DNA from: Sporosarcina luteola
GTDB lineage: Bacteria; Bacillota; Bacilli; Bacillales_A; Planococcaceae
Direction: 5' to 3'
Length of the DNA stretch: 64,000 nucleotides
Assembly: GCA_014204635.1 (NCBI GenBank)
Contig: JACHLS010000017.1
Location: 16,352 to 80,351 of the forward strand
The translations under genes were made by a program, and so were the position numbers. Under the pieces are notes generated by a model. It saw nothing but the letters and a program-made list of their open reading frames with translations, did no database searches and was not told the DNA's origin. This document shows positions 34,715 through 43,848 of this stretch, in pieces (the stretch's first letter is position 1; every line of letters starts with the position of its first letter).

Positions 34715-35365
34715 TTAAGAGCATTCGGCGGTGGAATATATGAGCGATTGGGACGGAGATACGAGCGGTCGGCGGCATATATGAGCAGTTGAGGCGGGTA
34801 TACAAGCGGTCGGCGGCTATATGAGCGGTTGGACCAGATTTACGAGCGGTCGGCAGCATATATGAGCGGTTGAGCAGGATTTACGAGCGGTCGGCAGCAT
34901 ATAGGAGCAGTTGGACCAGGTTTACGAGCGGTCAGCGGCATATATGAGCGGTTGGACCAGGTTTACGAGCGGTCAGCGGCATATATGAGCGGTTGAGCAG
35001 GATTTACGAGCGGTCGGCGGCATATATGAGCGGTTGGACCAGGTTTACGAGCGGTCAGCGGCATATATGAGCAGTTGGACCAGGTTTACGAGCGGTCAGC
35101 GGCATATATGAGCGGTTGAGCAGGATTTACGAGCGGTCAGCGGCCTATATGAGCGGTTGGACCAGGTTTACGAGCGGTCAGCGGCATATATGAGCGGTTG
35201 GACCAGGTTTACGAGCGGTCAGCGGCATATATGAGCGGTTGGACCGGAGATACGAGCGGTCGGCGGAATATATGAGCGGTTGAGATGGATTTACGAGCGG
35301 TCGGCGGCAGATATGAGCAGTTGAGCCGGGTATACAAGCGGTTGGAGTAGAAATACGAGTGATTC
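34715..35365. repeat. Tandem array of alternating 20/21-bp GAGCGGT repeats
   Basis: About 30 GAGC-headed units in 650 bases. Two half-units alternate: ACGAGCGGTCGGCGGC followed by ATATAT (20 bases), and TGAGCGGTTGGACCAGG followed by TTTAC (21 bases). Edge units are more diverged than central ones. It lies between the ABC-2 gene terminator and guaD. The flanks (34620-34714 and 35366-35550) hold no gene. Confidence 0.85.
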
Positions 35366-35550
35366 ACAGAACTCAGCGGGCGATGGGATAACCAAAATGT
35401 GCCTGTGAACACATACCTTCGAGTAAGACAACACACCTAAGATGCAGGAAAGTGTTGCATTCCCTCGAAAAAACTTTTAGTGTGTTAATGTATTAGTAAT
35501 TCCCCATACTATTGGATAGTTCGACCTACTACATAGAAGGAGTGGTACGA

Positions 35551-36918
35551 TTGGGTTCATACATACGAGTGTTTCAGGGAACGGCCTTTACTAGCAAGTC
35601 AACAAAGGAAGTAGCGGTGTGGAAGGATTGTTTATTTTGCATCGATGAAAACGGATTGATTGCCAAAATTGTTCAACCGACTGATTCGGAGTATGCCGAG
35701 TTGATAGAAGCATACGAGCGGACGGATGCATTTCAGCGTCTTGCTGAGGGAACCTACCTCTTGCCAGGGTTTGTCGATTTGCATGTGCATGCGCCTCAAT
35801 GGATTCAGGCGGGCACCGCGCTGGATATCCCGCTCAGTGATTGGCTTCAGACGTACACGTTTCCGTCCGAGGCAAAGTTTGCGGACGTAGATTTTGCCAG
35901 AAGAGTGTATGAAGATGTAGTTGAGACACTGTTGGCGAACGGCACGACCACCGCCCTCTATTTTGCGACAATCCATAAAGAAGCTAGCATCGCTTTGGCA
36001 GAAATCTGTGCGAATAAAGGACAGCGCGGCCTTGTAGGAAAGGTCGTCGCTGACAATACGGAGCAGACGCCTGATTTTTACCGTGATCAAGATACCGCAA
36101 CTGCACTGCAGGAAACAGAGGAATTCATTGTGGCAGTCAAGGAACTGGCGAAACAGGTCAAGCAAGGGGTTTATCCTGTCGTGACTCCTCGTTTTATTCC
36201 GAGCTGCACAGATGAAGCACTGCAAGAATTAGGCAAATTGGCTGAGAAATATGACACGCATATTCAATCTCATTGCAGTGAGAGCGATTGGGCGCACAGC
36301 TATGTGCAAGAACGTTTTGGCATGAATGATGCTAAAGCTTTGCATGGTTTCGGCCTCTTGCGTGAGAAATCGGTTATGGCCCATTCCAATTTCCTAACGG
36401 ATGATGATGCCCGATTGTTCGCGAGCAATGGAAGTGCCATCGCACATTGCCCGGTATCCAATGCCTATTTTGCCAACAGCGTCCTGCCGCTTGCCCGCTT
36501 CATGGAGATGGGTGTGGAAATCGGCCTGGGCTCTGATATTTCAGGTGGTTTTTCACCAAGCCTGTATGATAATGCGCGCCAGGCTGTCATGTCATCCCGC
36601 ATGTTGGAAGACGGGGTGGACACGGGGCTGCCCGCTGAGCAACGCGGTGTACCGAATTCCCGGATTACGCTGAACGAGGCTTTCTATTTAGCAACTGCCG
36701 GCGGCGGGGAAAGCCTCAGCCTGCCGATTGGCCGCTTAGAAGAAGGTTATGCATGGGATGTCCAGTTAGTTGATACGAAACAAGCAGCGGCCCGGCTTCC
36801 GCTTTATGATCCAGAGGAAAGCGACTTGGATATCTTTCAGAAGATCCTCTACTTGGCAAGGCCAGAAAATATCCGTGAAGTGTGGGTTCAAGGCGAGAAG
36901 GTTCACAGCCGGAAGTAA
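35551..36918 (+). CDS. guaD: Guanine deaminase, amidohydrolase type
   Basis: 455 residues from TTG 35551, which follows AAGGAGTGG; the frame opens at 35512 without a site. Metal-dependent amidohydrolase with LPGFVDLHVHAPQ, the HxHxPQ variant of guanine deaminases, then HCSESDW, AHCPVSN and the distal GLGSDISGG. It converts guanine to xanthine for catabolism or nitrogen supply. A purine exporter with a guanine-type riboswitch lies 8 kb away, so purine base control is a theme here, although the genes are not linked in an operon. Confidence 0.85.
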   Translation: MGSYIRVFQGTAFTSKSTKEVAVWKDCLFCIDENGLIAKIVQPTDSEYAELIEAYERTDAFQRLAEGTYLLPGFVDLHVHAPQWIQAGTALDIPLSDWLQTYTFPSEAKFADVDFARRVYEDVVETLLANGTTTALYFATIHKEASIALAEICANKGQRGLVGKVVADNTEQTPDFYRDQDTATALQETEEFIVAVKELAKQVKQGVYPVVTPRFIPSCTDEALQELGKLAEKYDTHIQSHCSESDWAHSYVQERFGMNDAKALHGFGLLREKSVMAHSNFLTDDDARLFASNGSAIAHCPVSNAYFANSVLPLARFMEMGVEIGLGSDISGGFSPSLYDNARQAVMSSRMLEDGVDTGLPAEQRGVPNSRITLNEAFYLATAGGGESLSLPIGRLEEGYAWDVQLVDTKQAAARLPLYDPEESDLDIFQKILYLARPENIREVWVQGEKVHSRK

Positions 36919-36925
36919 GAAATGA

Positions 36926-36963
36926 AAAAAGCGAGGAAAACTTACTTTCCTCGCTTTTTTATT
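36926..36963. terminator. Bidirectional terminator between guaD and the seven-gene operon
   Basis: AAAAAAGCGAGGAAA and TTTCCTCGCTTTTTT arms with T-runs on both strands. Confidence 0.85.
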
Positions 36964-36967
36964 TATC

Positions 36968-38380
36968 TTATAAACCGGAAGTCTGCCTCATAATATGCCT
37001 TCCTCCGTAGACAATTCGTTCTATTTCACCACTGGCATTTTCAACGAATTGAAGAATATCCGAATTGTCTTCAGATCCCATGAATACATTTTTCCCGATG
37101 CACCGAAGCGGACGGAAAAGACCATTGGATTCCAAGCCAAACTGTTCATCCCGGATTGCTACTTCGACATTCATCCCTTCGCCAGAGATATAAACCCCTT
37201 CGAATTTCCGGAGTTCTTGCTCCGTGACCGGCATGATATCGTACGTAAACGGGGACGCATCATAGGAACGCCCTTCTATTTTATTCAAGGCACCCAGCAA
37301 TAGGTCGCCCGCTTCCACGTCGGCAACATTCGTCAAAATGACACCGGATAACTTTTTGTCCGGAATGGCACACATATAAGAGGAGACCCCTTTTAATCCG
37401 CCCCCATGACTAATTAACTTGGAGCCGAAGTAGTCTGGAATGATGCGAAGTCCATACCCGTAGCAATTTCCCGGCTCATATTCCACGTGAGGCGTCATCA
37501 TCTGTTCAATGCTTTCTTTGGATAAAATCCGAACTCCTTCGACAACTCCCTCATTCAAGTACATCTCCAAATAACGGAGAATATCATGTACCGTTGATTT
37601 CAAATATCCAACGGCACGCATAGATGGAGCATCCCACCAGAGCGGCGCTTCATATACTTGGGATCCATCTTTCGTTTTCATATATAGCGTCGTTACATTG
37701 TCCAGTTTGTCCAACAGTTTCATGTCAAAGAAGCTGCGGGTCATGCCTGCCGGAATCAGTATATTTTCTTCAATAAAAGACTCATATGAACGGCCGCTTG
37801 CGCGGGCAATAATGACGCCAAGCAAACCATAGGAATCATTGGAGTAGCTGTAATAGTCACCGGGTATGCCAAGCCACTCAAATTCATCATTCGCCATGAA
37901 TGCAAGCATTTCATCGTATGTTTCAATATGCGGTCCTGGATTATTCAACAAATCCAAACCATAATCCTTTGCGGACGGATCTTGCTCTATGCAGTTTTTC
38001 CGGGCATAGACATGTGTGGCGAGTGGTGGATAGCCCGCCGTATGCGTCATGAGGTGGTGAATTGTAATCTGCTCTGCTTGATTACTCGAGCCTTTCAACT
38101 CTGGTAAATAAGTGACAATCGCATCTTGAACGGCCAGCTTTCCTTCCTCTTGAAGCTTCATGATGCCTGCGCACGTGAACGATTTAGTCATCGACGCGAT
38201 GCCGAACACCGTGTCCGCTGTGACGGGCAGTTGTGATGCCTCGTTCCGGAATCCGAACCCTTTATCAACAACAGGAACGTGATCTTGTCTGATACCTATC
38301 ATCGCTCCTGGAACCAATTCCTTTTCACACCATTCTTTCGCATATTGCTCAATAGATGTTTCGATAATCGTCTCTTTCAT
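36968..38380 (-). CDS. Beta-lactamase/PBP-fold serine hydrolase (class C-like)
   Basis: 470 residues. The N-terminal ~350 residues form the class C beta-lactamase/DD-peptidase fold with S63-M-T-K66 and a YSN-type motif in YYSYSNDSYG; HGGG (ISHGGGLKG) stands for the KTG element. The C-terminal ~110 residues look like a lipocalin-like add-on of this family. No signal peptide is visible. It is the last gene of the reverse-strand operon, 15 bases after the previous gene. Relatives include esterases and D-amino acid peptidases; the substrate is unknown. Confidence 0.75.
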   Translation of the reverse strand: MKETIIETSIEQYAKEWCEKELVPGAMIGIRQDHVPVVDKGFGFRNEASQLPVTADTVFGIASMTKSFTCAGIMKLQEEGKLAVQDAIVTYLPELKGSSNQAEQITIHHLMTHTAGYPPLATHVYARKNCIEQDPSAKDYGLDLLNNPGPHIETYDEMLAFMANDEFEWLGIPGDYYSYSNDSYGLLGVIIARASGRSYESFIEENILIPAGMTRSFFDMKLLDKLDNVTTLYMKTKDGSQVYEAPLWWDAPSMRAVGYLKSTVHDILRYLEMYLNEGVVEGVRILSKESIEQMMTPHVEYEPGNCYGYGLRIIPDYFGSKLISHGGGLKGVSSYMCAIPDKKLSGVILTNVADVEAGDLLLGALNKIEGRSYDASPFTYDIMPVTEQELRKFEGVYISGEGMNVEVAIRDEQFGLESNGLFRPLRCIGKNVFMGSEDNSDILQFVENASGEIERIVYGGRHIMRQTSGL

Positions 38381-38395
38381 ATACGTTCTCCCCCA

Positions 38396-39199
38396 TTATG
38401 ATGTGATGAATGAATACATCCTTGTACCGATTTCCGCGATTGTTTCCTGTGCCTTTCGGTCATCTTCATCCTCCGAAAGAATAGTGATGGCGATGGCCTT
38501 CTTGCCGGCATACAGGATAGCCGCCTCGTGTGTGATTCCTTCCACATTCCCCGTCTTGCTGGCAACTTCCCAGTCGCTAATAGATCCGACTACCGCTGTC
38601 TGAGGCGCTGGCAATAAAGACGTAAAGCCATTGGATAGTTGTTGTTGTTTCATGATGCGTGTCATTTGGTGGCTTGCATGCAGCGATACGCACTCCCCCT
38701 TAGCCAGCAAGCGGAGGACTGTTGTCATATCCGAAGCAGTTATACAATTGGTCGCCTTTCGATCAACAGGTACAATCATTAATTTATGATGGATTTCACT
38801 CTGCCTCATGCCGATTTCACTCATGACAAATTGAATCCTCTCCAGACCCAGTAAGTCGATCAACAAATTCGTTGCCGTATTATCACTTTGAATTATCATC
38901 AAGGTGACCAAGTCATAAAGAGGCAGTTGGATGCCAGCTGTCATATGTTGCAAAACGCCGCACCCGCCCACTTGATCTTCCGCTTCCAAAATTAGCTGAT
39001 CGCTTAGACGGAGTTCACCTTTCTCCGCTAGCTTGAACACGGTCACCATAATCGGAATTTTAATGAGGCTTGCTGCATAGAACTGCCTGTCTCCTAGCAA
39101 AGTGAATGTTGAGCTGCCTGTAATCTCCTCTACTGCAACAGACCAGTTCCCTTTAACATTCTCGACGCTTCTTTCAATCGCGTTCTGTAACCCTCCCAT
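38396..39199 (-). CDS. Class A beta-lactamase-like serine hydrolase without signal peptide
   Basis: 267 residues with S44-L-I-K47, S105-D-N107 and a KTG (SKTGNVEG), the three active-site boxes of class A serine beta-lactamases. The omega-loop ExxLN motif carrying the deacylating glutamate is not found; that region reads KLMIVPVDRKATNCIT. No signal peptide is present. Both points argue against a working secreted beta-lactamase and for another cytoplasmic serine hydrolase. It is operonic with its neighbours (gaps of 18 and 15 bases). Confidence 0.7.
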   Translation of the reverse strand: MGGLQNAIERSVENVKGNWSVAVEEITGSSTFTLLGDRQFYAASLIKIPIMVTVFKLAEKGELRLSDQLILEAEDQVGGCGVLQHMTAGIQLPLYDLVTLMIIQSDNTATNLLIDLLGLERIQFVMSEIGMRQSEIHHKLMIVPVDRKATNCITASDMTTVLRLLAKGECVSLHASHQMTRIMKQQQLSNGFTSLLPAPQTAVVGSISDWEVASKTGNVEGITHEAAILYAGKKAIAITILSEDEDDRKAQETIAEIGTRMYSFITS

Positions 39200-39217
39200 G
39201 GCCTCTCCCTCACTCTA

Positions 39218-39658
39218 TCAATGTACTAAAGAAGCCCGCAATGTCGTGATCCCGTTTTCCAAATACCCCTTCAAACAGGTCAGCATATACACCCAGCCCT
39301 CTTTTTGGCCGAGCATTTTCGGTAGGATGTGCGGATCGTCCGGCCGGAGTCCCGCCTCTTCGACAGACACTAGAGTTGCTTGATCATCCAGCTCCTCCAG
39401 TTGGAATGTAACGACTGTCTCCTGTCCTTCTTCTCCCCATGAGAAAACAATCTGTCGAGCTTCCTCAAGTTTTTTAACATGAACTTTCCCCTCTGCGTTG
39501 TATTCTTCATATTTCCACGTGATCGTCTTTCCCGTCTCCATTTGATGAGTTCCCGAAGAAAACCAGTAAAGGGACATTTGATTCGGGTCCACAATCGCGT
39601 AAAACACGTCTTTTGCTGGTTTTTGTATTTTCATTTTCGTTCGAATTGTCGTATCCAT
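39218..39658 (-). CDS. SRPBCC (AHSA1/CalC-type) domain protein
   Basis: 146-residue single-domain START-like protein: MDTTIRTKMKIQKPAKDVFYAIVDPNQMSLYW at the start, GKTITWKYEEY in the middle and a C-terminal helix (GWVYMLTCLKGYLENG) that closes a hydrophobic cavity. Proteins of this type bind lipids or small hydrophobic ligands, or act as Hsp90 activators; this one cannot be specified further. Operonic, 12 bases after the alkD-like gene. Confidence 0.75.
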   Translation of the reverse strand: MDTTIRTKMKIQKPAKDVFYAIVDPNQMSLYWFSSGTHQMETGKTITWKYEEYNAEGKVHVKKLEEARQIVFSWGEEGQETVVTFQLEELDDQATLVSVEEAGLRPDDPHILPKMLGQKEGWVYMLTCLKGYLENGITTLRASLVH

Positions 39659-39670
39659 CTCAACTCTCCT

Positions 39671-40354
39671 CTAGTCGTTTCCGATATGCTTTAATGCTTC
39701 TCGCCTGCTTAACGGCTTCAATGTGTTTTCTCGAACGAATGTCTTCACTGCCTGAGGGTTCGTTTTTGCATATTCCCGCAAAACCCACCCGATCGCTTTC
39801 TGAATGAAAAATTCGTGTGAGTCTGCGTGCCGGCGAATCATCTTGAACAGCAAATCCGTATCCGTTTCTCCTTTGTATTTCAACTGATGCAAAATAGCGG
39901 AACGGTTGACCCATAGATTGTCAGAATTCGCCCATTCCCACATCGTCTGTTCGCCCAGCGCCCGGTCTTTTCTCACGATATGGCCGACAATTGTCGGGGC
40001 GATGGAATCCACACTATCCCACCATGCTTTTGTTTCAATTAACTCTCGCAATATCGAATAATTGTCCGTCGTTAGATGCTTCCGCATTTTTTCGATCAAA
40101 CCGATTGCAGCATATTGATACTCCCGTTCCGGCAAATGATATAACTTCCATGCTTCCGTGAACAGCTCTTCCGGCAGAGGCAAATCATAGGCTGCAAACT
40201 GCTCACGCAGCAATTCCTTCCGTAACGGGCTTTTAATTCCTAAAAAAGGAAATTGATGCTTCATATAGGCTTCCATCGGTCCCGCCAGCTCTTCATTCCG
40301 GTGCGCATCAAATTTTTCAACGATTCTTTTATGGTCCCATGGCCTTTTCATCAT
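39671..40354 (-). CDS. DNA alkylation repair protein, AlkD family
   Basis: 227-residue HEAT-repeat-like all-helical protein. The AlkD active-site segment is present (ETKAWWDSVDSIAP, Trp-Asp pair), as is the conserved IQKAIGWVLREYAKTNP near the C terminus. AlkD glycosylases remove bulky alkylated purines without base flipping. It is placed in an operon with GNAT, DinB, SRPBCC and serine hydrolase genes, an assortment suggesting a stress or detoxification set. Confidence 0.85.
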   Translation of the reverse strand: MMKRPWDHKRIVEKFDAHRNEELAGPMEAYMKHQFPFLGIKSPLRKELLREQFAAYDLPLPEELFTEAWKLYHLPEREYQYAAIGLIEKMRKHLTTDNYSILRELIETKAWWDSVDSIAPTIVGHIVRKDRALGEQTMWEWANSDNLWVNRSAILHQLKYKGETDTDLLFKMIRRHADSHEFFIQKAIGWVLREYAKTNPQAVKTFVRENTLKPLSRREALKHIGND

Positions 40355-40366
40355 TTCCCTGCCTTT

Positions 40367-40909
40367 TCAATTCGTCGATTGATGTTCCTTCAACATTTTC
40401 TCCAGATAGGCAGCGGAATCACCTTTTGGAATACTGAGACTCTTCCACTCATCTCCTTTGACCTGCTTGCCAATGAACATGATCTGTCCCACATGAGCAG
40501 CATAATGCACCATCTGCCGCTCTATCGCGTCCAATGCGGAATGTTGCTGTCCGCGGATTCGAATGCTTTTAAGCAAATCCTCCTCCGTCAATTCAGCCAG
40601 TGCACGGAAAAATACTGTCCACCCCTGCTCCCATTCGCTCAGCAGTTCCTCCCTTGGTAAGCGGGCCTCAATGAACTCAGCCTCCCGATTCCGACTCGGC
40701 TTCTCGCCGTCTGTCCTCAGGAAGTTGGTCCATCGGGACATCATATTTCCAGCCATATGCTGGATGAGAATGGCGATGCTGTTGGATGTGTCATTAAACG
40801 TCCAATAGAAATCCTCCTCGTCCAGCTGTTGAAATACTCTTTCAGCCTGATCCTTCAACGTAGCAGACCGTTCTTGGATCACCCGTAAATATTCTGTACC
40901 GATTGACAT
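40367..40909 (-). CDS. DinB-like DUF1572 family protein
   Basis: 180 residues from ATG 40909 with AAGGAG upstream. Four-helix DinB/YfiT-type fold with metal-ligand histidines in LIQHMAGN and MVHYAAHVGQIMF. The family includes thiol S-transferases such as bacillithiol-dependent enzymes, but most members are uncharacterised. 12 bases separate it from the alkD-like gene. Confidence 0.75.
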   Translation of the reverse strand: MSIGTEYLRVIQERSATLKDQAERVFQQLDEEDFYWTFNDTSNSIAILIQHMAGNMMSRWTNFLRTDGEKPSRNREAEFIEARLPREELLSEWEQGWTVFFRALAELTEEDLLKSIRIRGQQHSALDAIERQMVHYAAHVGQIMFIGKQVKGDEWKSLSIPKGDSAAYLEKMLKEHQSTN

Positions 40910-40928
40910 GTTGTTTTCTCCTTCCATT

Positions 40929-41360
40929 TCAATCTGCATCCACCTTAGTGATAGTAGGCTCCGAATACGACAAAATATCAACAATGATCTCATGACAACC
41001 GAGCATGTAATGCACAAGTGGTTCGTTGAATAACTCTTTTGCTACACTATGTTCCTTATAAAAATAATCAAGCAAAGTAGACTGGTCGTAAATACGGAAA
41101 TCATCCCCGTGGAACGTATTATAGTCATTCCAACGAGTAAAATCCTCCACTGACACCATATAGGTCACATAATAAGGAAAATCTATATGATATGTAGTGA
41201 CGTTGCTTTCCGGATGAGGGTGAATTAGCAAGTCGGACACCTCACGGCTCCGATTGACGACAATCCGAAGATTGACTCCGTTTTCCGGAGCCCGCAAAGC
41301 TTGCTCAAATGAAAGAAAATACCCCGTGTCTTGCCCGAACTCTTCAAAATTCATACCCAT
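40929..41360 (-). CDS. Unknown soluble protein in the seven-gene operon
   Basis: About 143 residues from ATG 41360, which follows GGGAGGGG; a second ATG lies two codons on. Acidic, aromatic-rich protein (TTYHIDFPYYVTYMVSVEDFTRW, DDFRIYDQSTLLDYFY) without membrane segments or recognised motif. It starts 30 bases after the GNAT gene and ends 19 bases before the DinB gene, so it is firmly part of the operon. No function proposed. Confidence 0.65.
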   Translation of the reverse strand: MGMNFEEFGQDTGYFLSFEQALRAPENGVNLRIVVNRSREVSDLLIHPHPESNVTTYHIDFPYYVTYMVSVEDFTRWNDYNTFHGDDFRIYDQSTLLDYFYKEHSVAKELFNEPLVHYMLGCHEIIVDILSYSEPTITKVDAD

Positions 41361-41389
41361 TTTACTTCGCCCCTCCCACGTCAAAGACA

Positions 41390-41926
41390 CTAGTCCCTCT
41401 CTAGATACTCATCCTGCAAAATCCCCATATGGCAAATATCATGCCAACCTCCATTTCGGAACAACGCTTCCCGGCTAGCCCCTTCGTGCTGAAATCCAAT
41501 TTTCTCGTAAAGAGAAATTGCTTTCTTATTAAATGAAAAGACACGCAATGAAACACGATGCAGATTCATTTCTTGAAAGGCGTAATCCAATAACAAGGTC
41601 AACGCTTCCCTGCCATATCCTTTTCCATGGAATTCCTTCTCCCCGATATCAATAATGCATTCCGCATTCCGATTCTTCATATCGATATGAATCAATGAAG
41701 TAATGCCGATTGTTTGGTCGCTAAGTCGATCCACGATCATATAGCTTTTGCCATCCGTAGAACCAAGGATAACTCCATTGACAAATTCTTCTGTCTCTTG
41801 AGATGAATATAGATCGAGCGCAGGATTTGTCGAAATCATCACTTCCATATCATTTCGCCACCTATGATATGTAAGAATATCTTCCACTTCCATTTTCCGC
41901 AGTCTGACCCTCTTTGTTTGAAACAT
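41390..41926 (-). CDS. GNAT family N-acetyltransferase
   Basis: 178 residues from ATG 41926 (MFQTKRVRLRKMEVED) behind AAAGGGG. RimJ/RimL-like: conserved IGEKEFHGKGYGREALTLLLDYAF acetyl-CoA loop and the C-terminal ISLYEKIGFQHEGASREAL. First gene of the reverse-strand seven-gene operon. Acceptor unknown; candidates are ribosomal or small-molecule amines. Confidence 0.8.
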   Translation of the reverse strand: MFQTKRVRLRKMEVEDILTYHRWRNDMEVMISTNPALDLYSSQETEEFVNGVILGSTDGKSYMIVDRLSDQTIGITSLIHIDMKNRNAECIIDIGEKEFHGKGYGREALTLLLDYAFQEMNLHRVSLRVFSFNKKAISLYEKIGFQHEGASREALFRNGGWHDICHMGILQDEYLERD

Positions 41927-42071
41927 CGTCCTGCCCCTTTCTATTCCGTTCTTTTTTATGTACAATCATTCACTCTCTTTACATCAATTCGATAAAGAAG
42001 ATGCCAAGTCCTGCCCCTCCGGCCAAAGGAGGGAAAAATATAAGTTTTCTATCATTTAAATCATACATAGC

Positions 42072-42103
42072 AAAAGGCCGAGCCTAATGGCCCAGCCCTT
42101 GCT
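42072..42103 (-). terminator. Terminator after the MATE gene
   Basis: Minus strand GGCTGGGCC ATTA GGCTCGGCC followed by TTTT; stem with G-T pairs. Confidence 0.6.
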
Positions 42104-42106
42104 TGT

Positions 42107-43501
42107 TTACACTATTTCGGGTTGTGGCTGCTCCTCACGGATAGGAATCGGATCAACGAGCGCATATCGTTCCCATGCCCTGCTCTTCCATCTGAACGCC
42201 ATGGCAATCGCACGTATCCATTCATCCGTGGCGATCGCAAGCCAGATGCCGACGAGACCCATATCGAGAACAAACACAAAGAAATAACCGAGCGGCAGAC
42301 TGATCATCACCATGGAGATGGCGCCCATTAGGACAGGGAACTTCGCGTCACCTGACGCCCGCAACGAGTTGATGATGACAATGTTGAACGTCCGTCCCGT
42401 TTCCAGCAGACAGGACAGCAGCAAAACGGATGCACCTAGCTGGATGATCGATTCATTATCCGTGAACAAGCGCATGAGCGGATAGCGAAGCACCATAACG
42501 ACTGCCACAACAGCAATCGTAAAGAGGATTGCGCGCCGGAAAGAGGCCCAGAGTTGCCGGTATGCCTCCTCCTTATCGCCGCTGCCGACAAGACGGCCAA
42601 CAATGATCGACGTGCCTAATCCGATGGCGAGCGCAAATAGATAACTGAACATCGAGATGTTCGTCGCGTATTGCCGTGCCGCAAGCGCCTCTGTTCCAAG
42701 GTACGTGACGTAATAGAGGAAAACAATCTGGCACGCCTGATACAAAATCTGTTCGAATGCGGAAGGCAAACCGATATGCAGAATTTTTCGCACGTATTCT
42801 TTTGACCATGTAATGTAATAGCGGAATTCAATACGATATTCCAATACTTGATACAGCAGCCATACAAAAACGAACAATGCGATAAGCCGGCTTCCGACTG
42901 ATGAAATAGCTGCACCTTGTACACCAAGAGCCGGCATGCCGAATTTGCCGAAAATGAGTGCATAGTTCCCGACAACGTGGATGACGTTCATCCCTAACGA
43001 TACGAACATCGTCTGTTTCGTAAACCCATGCACACGAATAACGGCGGCTAGGGAGTTGATGATCGCCTGAAGGAAAATTGCTCCTCCGACAATCGTCAAA
43101 TACGCCTTCGCATGTGTCAGCACATCCCCTTGCAAATTCATCGCCTGCATCATATGACTCGTGAATAGAAGGAACACCCCGCTGATTCCGAGACCGACCA
43201 ACAAGTTGAGTGACACCGCAAGAGCCGAAATCTTAGACGCCTCGACAAAACGACGAGAACCGAGATATTGGGCCACAACGATTGCTGCCCCATTTCCGAC
43301 AACTTCCAAAACGAGAATGGCAATCTGGACGTATTGGTTTGCTGCCCCTACCCCTGACACCGCATCATCAGATAAAGCACTCAGCATGAATGTGTCAGCC
43401 AATCCCATCAACATAAACAAAAACAACTCAAGAAAAATAGGCCACGTCAGGTGAAACAAACTAAGTTTCGTCCCCGGGCCCTTGACTGCAGCAACTGCCA
43501 T
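42107..43501 (-). CDS. MATE family efflux transporter
   Basis: 464-residue, 12-helix multidrug and toxic compound exporter. The repeated halves are visible: FLELFLFMLMGLADTFMLS with GAANQ near the start, and FEQILYQACQIVFLYYVTYLGTEALAARQ starting the second half. Cation-driven antiport. Start at ATG 43501. The spacer 43502-43827 upstream holds no gene that I can see. No dedicated regulator is adjacent. Confidence 0.85.
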   Translation of the reverse strand: MAVAAVKGPGTKLSLFHLTWPIFLELFLFMLMGLADTFMLSALSDDAVSGVGAANQYVQIAILVLEVVGNGAAIVVAQYLGSRRFVEASKISALAVSLNLLVGLGISGVFLLFTSHMMQAMNLQGDVLTHAKAYLTIVGGAIFLQAIINSLAAVIRVHGFTKQTMFVSLGMNVIHVVGNYALIFGKFGMPALGVQGAAISSVGSRLIALFVFVWLLYQVLEYRIEFRYYITWSKEYVRKILHIGLPSAFEQILYQACQIVFLYYVTYLGTEALAARQYATNISMFSYLFALAIGLGTSIIVGRLVGSGDKEEAYRQLWASFRRAILFTIAVVAVVMVLRYPLMRLFTDNESIIQLGASVLLLSCLLETGRTFNIVIINSLRASGDAKFPVLMGAISMVMISLPLGYFFVFVLDMGLVGIWLAIATDEWIRAIAMAFRWKSRAWERYALVDPIPIREEQPQPEIV

Positions 43502-43848
43502 CTATTTCATCGCCTTCTTTACTAATCTAATTCGCAAAACAGGAATAGCTTATCATAGATAGTAGCGGATGAACATCTTTTTTGCATGTTGAAATTATAT
43601 TATTTTCGTAAAGAGAAATAGGAGCAGCTTTGCTAGCCAATCCACCACAAGATACTATTGGTCATGCGTGCATTTGCTCCTAATCCAGGTTCCACTTCCA
43701 AAATCCTTCATACATACAAATAATAGTACTTCTACTTCATTGCATACCTCAATTTGTATGAACTATTTTACCCGTTCAGTAGACTTCCTAGAATCTGTAT
43801 AATAGATATAGGCAAAACAAATAATCCATGAAAGAGGCGATAGATCAA

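Noticed and set aside
38396..39199. Calling this gene a beta-lactam resistance determinant
   Set aside because: No signal peptide and no ExxLN motif, so resistance is not supported.
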